Of a DNA stretch of 64,000 nucleotides, positions 8,489 through 16,854 are shown in pieces. This stretch comes from Chromatiaceae bacterium (GTDB lineage Bacteria; Pseudomonadota; Gammaproteobacteria; Chromatiales; Chromatiaceae), in NCBI GenBank assembly GCA_024235215.1, contig JACKMU010000002.1, positions 62,001-126,000 on the forward strand. The letters are read 5' to 3'. The notes beneath the pieces are model-generated. The model worked only from the letters and a program-made list of their open reading frames with translations, did not search any database and was not told the origin of the DNA. The position numbers and the translations under genes were made by a program. Positions within the stretch are counted from its first letter, which is position 1, and every line of letters begins with the position of its first letter.

Positions 8489-9361
8489 ATGTCCTACATT
8501 CTCGAAGCACTGAAAAGATCCCAGCAGCAAGCACATGGCGACTTGCCGAGCCTGTTGACCGCTCCCAACCCGGCACCCGGCTTCCCGCGTCGTACGCTTG
8601 TCTGGGTATTCGCAGCGCTACTGATCATCATTCCAGGTGTACTGGTACTCTTCCCCCTGGTGCAACGCTCGATCGAGTCGCAGCGAGTGTCGGCTCAGGC
8701 GCTTCCGATAACCGCAATCGAGGTTCCACTGTCGACCAATACGCCAAAGCGGGATGAATCGCGACAGAATCATCCGATCACGCAGCCTCCACCACAACCG
8801 ACAGCCAGCGAACCCGCGCCAGAGATCAGCAGCGAGCCAGTCTCCGAAGCACCTGCCAAGCCAGCTTCATCACCCCCTGAGGGGCAGCCATTATTCCCGG
8901 CGCAGCCGCCTTCGCCACCAGCACAACCGCCAGCCGGAGCACCTCAGCAGCGGCGCGTCGACCAGCGGGAGTTGGAACAGATGCGCGAAGAGTTGCTGGC
9001 ACTCAAGCGGCAGATCGAGCACAGCGCAAAACCGCCGCCCACGAATCGTCCACCCCAGGTGGAGACGCATGGGCGACAACCGCTCCCGGCTGGATCAGCC
9101 ACTGCCACCGCTACCCCCCCCGCAACGGTGACACCCTCCTGGAGCGCGCTTCCGAGTGAGATCCAGCAGATCCTGCCTGAGCGAAAGGTCAGCGTCCTCG
9201 CCTACTCCGCTTTACCGGAACGGCGGTTCATCGTGCTCAACGGTGACCGGATGGGAGAAGGCGAGCGCAGTCGGGAAGGGTTACAGGTGCACCAGATCCG
9301 CAGCGATGGCGTCGTTTTCGAATTCAGAGACCACTACTTCTTCGACTCCGCCTACCGCTGA
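8489..9361 (+). CDS. gspB: General secretion pathway protein B (GspB)
   Basis: Partner of the preceding ATPase. The 290-residue protein starts with the family-typical MSYILEALKRSQ, has one membrane helix (about residues 34-56), a long proline-rich periplasmic stretch (about 85-155), a short coiled coil (about 153-172) and a C-terminal GspB domain (about 215-290, containing SALPERRFIVLNGDRMGEGE). The spacing of 7 nt to gspA indicates an operon. Inference: the GspAB complex anchors at peptidoglycan and guides secretin assembly. Confidence 0.88.
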   Translation: MSYILEALKRSQQQAHGDLPSLLTAPNPAPGFPRRTLVWVFAALLIIIPGVLVLFPLVQRSIESQRVSAQALPITAIEVPLSTNTPKRDESRQNHPITQPPPQPTASEPAPEISSEPVSEAPAKPASSPPEGQPLFPAQPPSPPAQPPAGAPQQRRVDQRELEQMREELLALKRQIEHSAKPPPTNRPPQVETHGRQPLPAGSATATATPPATVTPSWSALPSEIQQILPERKVSVLAYSALPERRFIVLNGDRMGEGERSREGLQVHQIRSDGVVFEFRDHYFFDSAYR

Positions 9362-9465
9362 CACTCACCTCCGGCCAATTGCAAACGGCATGCCAGGAGG
9401 AGCGGCCGGTCGTCTGTTTTTCCGGGCACAGCAGCGGTGATTGCCAAGAGAACGTCAGACGCGAT

Positions 9466-10530
9466 CTAAAAAGGCGAGACGTAGTCCGATGGGTCTGCGG
9501 GTGCATCCCCCGGAGAGTCCGGCAGCGGATGCAGCAGGTCATTCCAGATATGCTCTTCGAGGTGTGCATGCATATGCTGAATCGGTGACAGCACACCATG
9601 TCGCCGGTCATGCATCAGCTTATCCGAAGTTCGTTGCAGCAGAGACTTCAGCGCGTTGCGCACCTCCACTTCCAGATCCGGTTTGATGGCTTCGTGATCC
9701 TGAAAACCGAACAAGGCGGCACCCGCGGAAATCAGCAGGCCCAGCCCACCACCGGCAATCGTGGCAGCGGCTGCAACGCCCCCCTTGAGCGCGGCCCGCT
9801 CCTCCAATCCGCTTCCCAGGCGATCGATCAGTCGATCCAGCTCACTCCCTGGGGGAGTCGTGGAAATTTCTGCTTCGGCCGAGCGCGCGTATGCGATCAG
9901 TCTCGAGTACGCGCCTGGCGCACGCATATCTCCCGGTTGCAACAACTCTCCAAGCGATGCCCTCTCAGGCGGAGATCCGGGCAATTCGATCAACGCGAAC
10001 CGATCCATGCGCCTGCGCCAGGCGCGGGTGGGGATTCGGTTACCATCCTGTATGCGTGCAACACTCGCACGCAGCTCATCGAGATAGACCTGTGCAGCCG
10101 TTGCTGCAATACGCGCCGGATCGGTCACTTGCGAGACGGGCTGCAACACCCGTTGAGAAAATTGTGCCAGCAGGTAACTTTTCATCCGTTCAGGGGCGCT
10201 CTCCTGCGCTTGCATCTGGTACCAGATCATGTGCATAAACAGCCACTCCTGGGTCCAGTAATCAACGTACCAGGGGATGAAATCCGTTTCGATCCGGCGC
10301 CAGGTGCGCTCCTCCCACGCGTTCATCGCGCTGCGGGCCACGTCGACCGCCCGTGCAGTTGCGCTCACCGATGCATTGAAGATCGCCTGATCCACCTGCT
10401 CCCAAATGTAGGTCGGAACCCGGTGCTCCGGTCCCTCTTCCAGCGGAACCCAACGCTCCGGCAAGGCGCACCCCGTCACGAAGAGCAGCGTCAGAAGGAG
10501 TGGTAGATAGCTGGCGACACTCATCCGCAT
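9466..10530 (-). CDS. Putative lipoprotein with internal glycine-rich hydrophobic segment
   Basis: Not recognised. The 354-residue product begins with a signal peptide ending in a lipobox-like FVTGC (cysteine near residue 21), so an outer- or inner-membrane lipoprotein is likely. The body is helical, tryptophan-rich around WYVDYWTQEW, and carries a glycine/alanine-rich hydrophobic stretch (about residues 253-278, AATIAGGGLGLLISAGAALFG) that could insert into or fold back on a membrane. The start codon choice (10530 rather than ATG 10524) is not certain. It is convergent with gspB and not obviously in an operon. Confidence 0.65.
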   Translation of the reverse strand: MRMSVASYLPLLLTLLFVTGCALPERWVPLEEGPEHRVPTYIWEQVDQAIFNASVSATARAVDVARSAMNAWEERTWRRIETDFIPWYVDYWTQEWLFMHMIWYQMQAQESAPERMKSYLLAQFSQRVLQPVSQVTDPARIAATAAQVYLDELRASVARIQDGNRIPTRAWRRRMDRFALIELPGSPPERASLGELLQPGDMRAPGAYSRLIAYARSAEAEISTTPPGSELDRLIDRLGSGLEERAALKGGVAAAATIAGGGLGLLISAGAALFGFQDHEAIKPDLEVEVRNALKSLLQRTSDKLMHDRRHGVLSPIQHMHAHLEEHIWNDLLHPLPDSPGDAPADPSDYVSPF

Positions 10531-10655
10531 CGCGGTTTCGACCTGAAGGTAAATTCAGCAGGGCGGAAAACAGTTGGATCAGGCTTTAGCCAGGGCATCG
10601 ATGTACCGACAGTCTGGCGCACCGCCGCTTACCACATTTCGGAATACCGCTGCGC

Positions 10656-12542
10656 TCAACCGGCATCCAGCTCCTCCCAGCGCTGATAGCTCCACGCCAG
10701 CCGCCCTTCCACCTCGGCTAGCCTGGCGATGGTCGTGGCAATCGCCGCCTTCTCCCGCTGGTAGAACTCCGGCTGTGACATCCCGTCCTGGAGCAGCTGC
10801 AACTCCTCCTCCAGCGCTTCGATTCTGGCTGGCAGGGACGCCAATTCCTGTTGATCCTTGTAACTCAATTTGTTCGCTCTGACGGAGGCCGGCTTCCCGG
10901 GAGGCCGCTTCTCTCTGATCTTCTTCTCCACCACCGGCTGGCTCTCCGCCGGCCGCTGCCGCAGCCAATCATCATAGCCGCCGACATACTCCACCACCTT
11001 TCCCCCGCCTTCAAACACCAGTGTACTGGTCACCACGCTGTTGAGAAACGCCCGGTCATGGCTGACCAGCAGCAGTGTGCCCGGATAGTCGAGCAGCATC
11101 TCCTCCAGCAGTTCCAGCGTCTCCAGATCGAGATCATTCGTCGGTTCGTCCAGCACCAGCACATTGGCCGGTTTGGTGAAGAGCCGTGCCAGCAGCAGGC
11201 GATTACGCTCACCGCCGGAAAGCGCCTTCACCGGTTGATGAGCACGGTCCGGAGTGAAGAGAAAATCCTGCAGATAGCTGATGACATGTCGGGACTTGCC
11301 ATTGACCTGCACGGTATCGCTGCCATCAGCCAGGTTCTCCCTGACCGACCCAGACTCATTCAGCGCAGCACGCATCTGATCGAAGTAAGCCACCTCCAGG
11401 CGGGTACCGAAGCGGACACGACCGCTATCCGGCTGCAGCCGGCCCAACAGCAGATTGAGCAGTGTGCTCTTACCCACCCCATTGGGTCCGATGACACCGA
11501 TGCGGTCGCCGCGCATGATGTTCAGACTGAGATCCTTGACCACCGGAACGCCGTACCAGGCGTAGCTGATGCCCTCCGTCGCCACCACCAGCCTGCCCGA
11601 TACCTCGGTGCGCTGCAGCGATAATCGCACCTGGCCCTGCTGCTCACGTCGCTGGCGGCGCTCTTCGCGCATTTTCTGCAGCGCCCGTACACGCCCTTCG
11701 TTGCGGGTGCGCCGCGCCTTGATCCCCTGGCGAATCCAAACCTCCTCTTCGGCCAACCGTTTATCGAAGCGCTCGTTGGCCCGCTCCTCCGCGTTTAACG
11801 CCTCCTCTTTGCGGCGTAGAAAATTGGCGTAATCGCCCGGCCAGTCGGTGGCTTGGCCCCGGTCCAGTTCAATGATGCGCGTCGCCAGCCGCTGCAGAAA
11901 GGCACGGTCGTGGGTAACGAACAGCAGTGCCCCTGCGTAACCGAGCAGAAACTGTTCCAGCCAGTCGATCGAAGCGATATCGAGATGGTTGGTCGGTTCG
12001 TCCAGCAGCAGCAGATCCGGTGCCCGAACCAGCGCGCGCGCCAGCAACACCCGCCGTTTCAATCCTCCCGACAGCTCCGAGAATTCGCTCTCCGCATCCA
12101 GCTGCAAGCGTGTCAGCACGCTTTCGACCAACTGCTCTGACTGCCAGCCGTCGACTGCTTCCAGCTGGTGCTGTACCTCTGCTAGGCGCTGCAGCAGCGC
12201 CTCGCTCGGCTCGGTTTCCAGTCTGACCGCGAGTCGATGATAGGTTCGCACCAGTTCGCTCAGCTCTCCCAGGCCAGAAGCGACCACGTCGAAAACCACC
12301 CCGCGCAGATCTTCCGGCACCTCTTGAGTGAGCCGGGCAATCCTGGCCCCCTGGCGTACCACCCTCTCCCCGGCATCGGGCTGCAGATCCCCCGCGATCA
12401 GCTTCATCAGCGTGGACTTGCCGGCGCCGTTCCTGCCCAGCAGACAGACCCGTTCACCCTCCGCAATGGAGAGTGACAGATTTTCCAGCAAAGGTGGCCC
12501 ACCGAATCCCAGCTGTATCTCTCTTAACGTAACCAGCGCCAT
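10656..12542 (-). CDS. uup: ABC-F family ATPase, Uup type
   Basis: Soluble ribosome-associated ATPase of the ABC-F family; Uup affects ribosome function and transposon precise excision in E. coli. In 628 residues there are two ABC domains, with Walker A GRNGAGKST and GPNGVGKST, signatures LSGGLKRR and LSGGERNR, Walker B segments ending LLLDEPTNHLD and LVLDEPTNDLD, and a C-terminal coiled coil (about 545-625) that distinguishes Uup. The ATG at 12542 is chosen because an AGGTG ribosome-binding site lies 6-7 nt upstream; a GTG at 12551 overlaps that site. Confidence 0.9.
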   Translation of the reverse strand: MALVTLREIQLGFGGPPLLENLSLSIAEGERVCLLGRNGAGKSTLMKLIAGDLQPDAGERVVRQGARIARLTQEVPEDLRGVVFDVVASGLGELSELVRTYHRLAVRLETEPSEALLQRLAEVQHQLEAVDGWQSEQLVESVLTRLQLDAESEFSELSGGLKRRVLLARALVRAPDLLLLDEPTNHLDIASIDWLEQFLLGYAGALLFVTHDRAFLQRLATRIIELDRGQATDWPGDYANFLRRKEEALNAEERANERFDKRLAEEEVWIRQGIKARRTRNEGRVRALQKMREERRQRREQQGQVRLSLQRTEVSGRLVVATEGISYAWYGVPVVKDLSLNIMRGDRIGVIGPNGVGKSTLLNLLLGRLQPDSGRVRFGTRLEVAYFDQMRAALNESGSVRENLADGSDTVQVNGKSRHVISYLQDFLFTPDRAHQPVKALSGGERNRLLLARLFTKPANVLVLDEPTNDLDLETLELLEEMLLDYPGTLLLVSHDRAFLNSVVTSTLVFEGGGKVVEYVGGYDDWLRQRPAESQPVVEKKIREKRPPGKPASVRANKLSYKDQQELASLPARIEALEEELQLLQDGMSQPEFYQREKAAIATTIARLAEVEGRLAWSYQRWEELDAG

Positions 12543-12745
12543 CGAATTCACCTGATACAGAACCGTCTGACGAAATGATACCAGTCTGGATCAATACGAG
12601 TCGGGAATTTAGCTGATCGAAAGAGGCAAATATGTAAGAATCAGCCGATCAGATGAGCTGCACCGGTGATTTGCTGCGGTATAGACGACGGCAAACGTGG
12701 TTTCCGGCCACTGAGTCCGCATCCCACAAACACGGAGTACCTTGA

Positions 12746-14107
12746 GTGAAAACAAAAATCCTGCTGAAAGAGTCCGAGATGCCCACCCACTGGTATAACG
12801 TCGTGGCTGACATGCCAAATCCGCCGACGCCTCCGCTGGGACCGGACGGCCAACCTGTGGGACCGGAAGCGCTCATGGCGATTTTTCCCGAAGAGCTGAT
12901 CAAGCAGGAGGTCAGCCGGGAGCGCTGGATACCGATTCCGGAAGCGGTTCGGGATATTCTGCGCCTGTGGCGGCCATCACCACTCTACCGGGCACACCGG
13001 CTGGAGCAGGCATTGAAGACCCCGGCAAAGATCTATTACAAAAACGAATCGGTGAGCCCGGCAGGTTCACACAAACCAAATACCGCGGTAGCCCAGGCCT
13101 ATTACAACAAGCAGGCGGGCATCAAACGGCTGACCACGGAAACAGGGGCGGGTCAGTGGGGCTGTGCACTGGCCCTTGCCGGACAGATGTTCGGTCTTGA
13201 GGTACGCGTGTTCATGGTCAAGGTGAGCTACCACCAGAAACCCTATCGACGTTCGATGATGCAGACCTGGGGCGCAAATGTATACGCCAGCCCGACCGAT
13301 ATGACCAACTCGGGGCGTGCCATTCTGGCAAAAGATCCGAATTCCGATGGTTCGCTCGGTATCGCCATCTCCGAGGCGGTAGAAGAGGCGGCCGGCCGGG
13401 ACGACACCAACTACGCACTCGGTTCAGTGCTGAACCATGTGCTGTTGCACCAGACCATCATCGGCGAGGAGGCGAAAAAGCAGCTGGCGATGGTCGGTGA
13501 CTATCCCGATATGATCTTTGCCCCATGTGGCGGCGGATCCAACTTTGGTGGCATCGCCTTCCCGTTTTTTGCCGACAAGGCAGCAGGCCGCGATATCCAA
13601 CTGGTCGCGGTGGAACCCACCTCCTGCCCCACCCTGACCAAAGGGGTCTATGCCTACGATTTCGGTGATGCCATCGGCCTTACTCCGCTGATGAAGATGT
13701 TCACTCTGGGTCACGACTTCATGCCACCCGGCATCCATGCCGGCGGTCTGAGGTATCACGGTGACTCCGCGCTGGTCAGTCAGCTGCACTATGAGGGGCT
13801 GGTGGATGCGCTGGCGGTACCACAACTGGAGACCTTCGAGGCCGGGGTTCTGTTCGCCCGCTGTGAGGGTATCGTACCGGCTCCCGAGTCCACTCACGCC
13901 ATCGCCGCTGCGGTGCGTGAGGCGAAACGCTGCGCTGCAACCGGCGAGGCGAAAACCCTGCTCTTCAACCTTTCCGGCCACGGTCACTTCGACATGTCCT
14001 CCTATGACCGCTACTTCAGCGGTGAACTGCAGGATTACGACTACCCGGAAGAGGCGATCCAGGAGTCGTTGAAGCATCTTCCACAGGTGGATTTCAACCC
14101 GAATTGA
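12746..14107 (+). CDS. TrpB-like (TrpB2) pyridoxal-phosphate enzyme
   Basis: A 453-residue tryptophan synthase beta-like protein of the TrpB2 class, which is longer at its N terminus than canonical TrpB and usually lacks an adjacent trpA. The PLP lysine lies in GSHKPN (Lys110), the catalytic glutamate in ETGAGQWG (Glu132), and a phosphate-binding CGGGSNFGG is present. It starts with GTG 8 nt after a GGAG site. The downstream FNR-like regulator overlaps its stop codon (TGATG). No trp genes are nearby, so a role in tryptophan synthesis from indole, in serine deamination or in another beta-replacement reaction is open. Confidence 0.88.
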   Translation: MKTKILLKESEMPTHWYNVVADMPNPPTPPLGPDGQPVGPEALMAIFPEELIKQEVSRERWIPIPEAVRDILRLWRPSPLYRAHRLEQALKTPAKIYYKNESVSPAGSHKPNTAVAQAYYNKQAGIKRLTTETGAGQWGCALALAGQMFGLEVRVFMVKVSYHQKPYRRSMMQTWGANVYASPTDMTNSGRAILAKDPNSDGSLGIAISEAVEEAAGRDDTNYALGSVLNHVLLHQTIIGEEAKKQLAMVGDYPDMIFAPCGGGSNFGGIAFPFFADKAAGRDIQLVAVEPTSCPTLTKGVYAYDFGDAIGLTPLMKMFTLGHDFMPPGIHAGGLRYHGDSALVSQLHYEGLVDALAVPQLETFEAGVLFARCEGIVPAPESTHAIAAAVREAKRCAATGEAKTLLFNLSGHGHFDMSSYDRYFSGELQDYDYPEEAIQESLKHLPQVDFNPN

Positions 14108-14814
14108 TGAAACCGCCGATCACGGACAAAGAGGCATGGGAGGGGCACGCCGATTGCCTGAGCTGCACATTGCGCAACTCGGTACTCTTCGCCGGTCTGG
14201 AGGAGGAGGATTTCGAAACCATCCACCAGCCGATCGACCTCTATACGCTCCCGCCCGGATCGATACTCTACCGGGCGGGAGATCGTGGTGACCGGCTCTT
14301 CACCATCCGGTCAGGCATACTGAAATTGGTGCAGTATCTCCCTGACGGCACCCAGCGTATCGTCCGCCTGCTGCGGGCCACCGATGTCACTGGGCTTGAG
14401 GTGCTGCTCGGGCAGAGCTACCAGCACGATGCAGTGGTGCTGCACGCGACCCAGACCTGCAGTCTGCCGGTCAGTGTGGTGAGGGCACTCTCCCAGACCA
14501 ATCCGGCGCTGCACAAAGAGCTGCTCAACCGCTGGCAAAAGGCGCTGGTCGAAGCAGATGCCTGGCTGACCGAACTGTCGACCGGCTCTGCCAAACAGCG
14601 AGTCGCCCGGCTGCTGCTGCGTCTGGTACGCGACGAACAGTCGAGTCAATGCACGCTCTTTTCCCGTGAAGACATGGGCGCCATGCTCGGCATCACCACA
14701 GAAACCGCCAGCCGCACCATTGCAGAGTTCAAACGCCAGAGCCTGCTGGTCGAGACCAGATCCAACAACTTCCTGGTGGATATACGCAATCTGGAGCGCA
14801 TCGCAGCGGAATGA
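14107..14814 (+). CDS. Crp/Fnr family transcriptional regulator
   Basis: A 235-residue regulator: cyclic-nucleotide-like sensor barrel (about residues 27-130), dimerisation helix (about 132-160) and winged helix-turn-helix (about 165-230). The recognition helix reads TTETASRTIAEFKR; the E-x-x-S-R pattern (Glu199, Ser202, Arg203) is the FNR type expected to bind TTGAT-N4-ATCAA. Cysteines are Cys17, Cys20, Cys118 and Cys182; only three align with the four FNR cluster ligands. The ATG overlaps the TrpB2 stop codon, so the two are translationally coupled. Effector unknown: FeS, heme/NO or thiol sensing are possible. Confidence 0.85.
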   Translation: MKPPITDKEAWEGHADCLSCTLRNSVLFAGLEEEDFETIHQPIDLYTLPPGSILYRAGDRGDRLFTIRSGILKLVQYLPDGTQRIVRLLRATDVTGLEVLLGQSYQHDAVVLHATQTCSLPVSVVRALSQTNPALHKELLNRWQKALVEADAWLTELSTGSAKQRVARLLLRLVRDEQSSQCTLFSREDMGAMLGITTETASRTIAEFKRQSLLVETRSNNFLVDIRNLERIAAE

Positions 14815-15009
14815 GCCGGGGGATACCCAGCTTCCGGGAGACGAACACCCGTCCGTGCCGGTCATCGGATTGCGAATTTTCAATGCCCCTGCCCGCTGAT
14901 TACCCTAGGCTTCCGCGAACTGTATGCACATAGAACAGCCTCTGCCAACGCCGGGTTGATTCAGTCCACCGCAGCGCAGAGAAACCTCTCGTAGCCAGGG
15001 AGCACCGCA

Positions 15010-15444
15010 ATGAAACAGTTCCTGTTCCAGGAAAACTACCCATTGTTCACACTGGAGGTGGAGAAACGCGAGACCAGCTTCACCAGTGTCGATCAGATCG
15101 TCGAATTTCTGAAAGCGCGCATTGATGAAAACAACATGGCCAGATTCATCGCGGTGTTCGATCACTTCAGCCATACCGCAGCGCTGGAGTTCGGCCAGAT
15201 AGGAGAAGGGATACTGGCCGCCAAAAACATCATCTTCTGTTTTGGCATCACGCTGCCCAATCCTCAGGCGATGGCGTTACGGCCGAGATCGATCGGCGTG
15301 GTGGAGCTGGCGCAGACCTTCGTGCTCACCTTCATGGAGGCTCCGATGCCGTTGGCAAACGTTGCGATGGAGAGTTGGGCCAGAATGGTCAGAGACAGGG
15401 TCCATCTAGGGGAGATGCCGGCACAGCTGGCGCACACCCACTGA
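15010..15444 (+). CDS. Hypothetical protein, 144 residues
   Basis: Not confidently recognised. A compact soluble protein with an aromatic N terminus (MKQFLFQENYPLFTLEVEK), a helical centre, and a hydrophobic stretch around IIFCFGITLPNP. Family knowledge suggests similar short proteins occur in sulfur-oxidising and microaerophilic proteobacteria, but I cannot name the family with certainty. An AGGGAGC ribosome-binding site precedes the ATG by 7 nt. It lies 195 nt after the FNR-like regulator on the same strand and may belong to its regulon. Confidence 0.65.
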   Translation: MKQFLFQENYPLFTLEVEKRETSFTSVDQIVEFLKARIDENNMARFIAVFDHFSHTAALEFGQIGEGILAAKNIIFCFGITLPNPQAMALRPRSIGVVELAQTFVLTFMEAPMPLANVAMESWARMVRDRVHLGEMPAQLAHTH

Positions 15445-15539
15445 AGCGCGACCGCAACAGCGCAACATGCCTGGTGCACACCACCGATCAGTTGTCCGAC
15501 ACCCTACAAAACCGGTGGGACAAACTACCGGGCTGATCA

Positions 15540-16787
15540 TCATCGAGCCAGGTCAGTCTCCTCTTTACGTGCATAGTGAGTCTCCACGTAGCGTTGTACG
15601 ATCATCTGAAACTCCTGTGCGATCGTCTCACCTTTCAGTGTGACGGTCTTCTCACCATCCTCGTACACCGGCGCAACCGGAACCTCGCCGGTGCCGGGCA
15701 GGCTGATGCCGATATTGGCGTGCTTGCTCTCGCCCGGCCCGTTCACCACACACCCCATTACCGCGACCGACATCCGCTCCACCCCGGGATAGCGCCTCCG
15801 CCACAGCGGCATCTGCGCGCGCAGATAATTCTGGATATCCTGTGCCAACTGCTGGAAATAGCTGCTGCTGGTGCGGCCGCACCCAGGACAGGCGACCACC
15901 ATCGGGGTAAATGAACGCAGCCCCATGGTCTGCAGAATCTCCTGGGCGACGATCACCTCCTGAGTGCGACTGCCACCCGGCTCCGGCGTCAGTGAGATGC
16001 GGATGGTGTCTCCGACCCCCTCCTGCAGCAGTACCGCCAGCGCAGCAGTGGAGGCGACTATCCCTTTTGAGCCCATGCCCGCTTCGGTAAGTCCCAGGTG
16101 CAGCGCATAATCACTCCGTTTGGCGAGCTCGCGATAGACGCCGATCAAGTCCTGCACACCGCTCATTTTGCAGGAGAGCACGATGCGCTCCCGTCCCAAT
16201 CCCAGCTCCTCTGCCCGGCGCGCGTTTTCCAGCGCCGAAACCACCATGATTTCACGCATCAGCCGATCATTTTCCCTAGGCCGGGCGGATGCCGCATTCT
16301 CGTCCATCATGCGCATGACCAGCTCCTGATCCATCGACCCCCAGTTGACACCGATACGCACAGCCTTGTCGTAGCGGCAGGCAAGTTCGATCATCGATGC
16401 GAACTTTTCGTCACGACTGGCGCCTCGACCGACATTGCCGGGATTGATACGGTATTTGGCCAACGCCTGCGCGCACTCAGGGTAGCGCTGCAGCAGTTTA
16501 TGGCCGTTGAAATGGAAATCACCTATCAACGGCACCTGACAATTCTGCCGGTCCAAAGCCTCCCGGATAGGCGCCACTGCGGCAGCAGCGGCGGTGGTGT
16601 TGACGGTGATGCGCACCAGCTCGGACCCCGCCTGGGCAAGATCAACCACCTGCTGCACCGTGGCCGCCACATCTGCGGTATCGGTGTTGGTCATCGACTG
16701 CACCACGACGGGAGCACCGCCACCGAGAATCACATGCCCGACCAGAACCCGCTGGGTCGGGTGGCGGTTTACCGATATTTCCAACAT
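15540..16787 (-). CDS. ispG: 4-hydroxy-3-methylbut-2-enyl diphosphate synthase, long form (IspG/GcpE)
   Basis: Iron-sulfur enzyme of the non-mevalonate isoprenoid pathway, reducing methylerythritol cyclodiphosphate to HMBPP. N-terminal TIM barrel (VVVQSMTNTDT near residue 31; RINPGNVGRG; HLGLTEAG) and C-terminal reductase domain with cluster ligands in CPGCGR and GCVVNGPGESK. At 415 residues it is the long form resembling that of alpha- and betaproteobacteria, not the roughly 370-residue E. coli form usual in gammaproteobacteria. A GAGGG ribosome-binding site precedes the ATG. Not in its usual bamB/hisS context. Confidence 0.92.
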   Translation of the reverse strand: MLEISVNRHPTQRVLVGHVILGGGAPVVVQSMTNTDTADVAATVQQVVDLAQAGSELVRITVNTTAAAAAVAPIREALDRQNCQVPLIGDFHFNGHKLLQRYPECAQALAKYRINPGNVGRGASRDEKFASMIELACRYDKAVRIGVNWGSMDQELVMRMMDENAASARPRENDRLMREIMVVSALENARRAEELGLGRERIVLSCKMSGVQDLIGVYRELAKRSDYALHLGLTEAGMGSKGIVASTAALAVLLQEGVGDTIRISLTPEPGGSRTQEVIVAQEILQTMGLRSFTPMVVACPGCGRTSSSYFQQLAQDIQNYLRAQMPLWRRRYPGVERMSVAVMGCVVNGPGESKHANIGISLPGTGEVPVAPVYEDGEKTVTLKGETIAQEFQMIVQRYVETHYARKEETDLAR

Positions 16788-16854
16788 CTGTTTCCCTCAT
16801 TTCTATGCCGTGGTTCAGGGCGCCTGATCATCTCCCTTGTCCCACCGGATTAGC

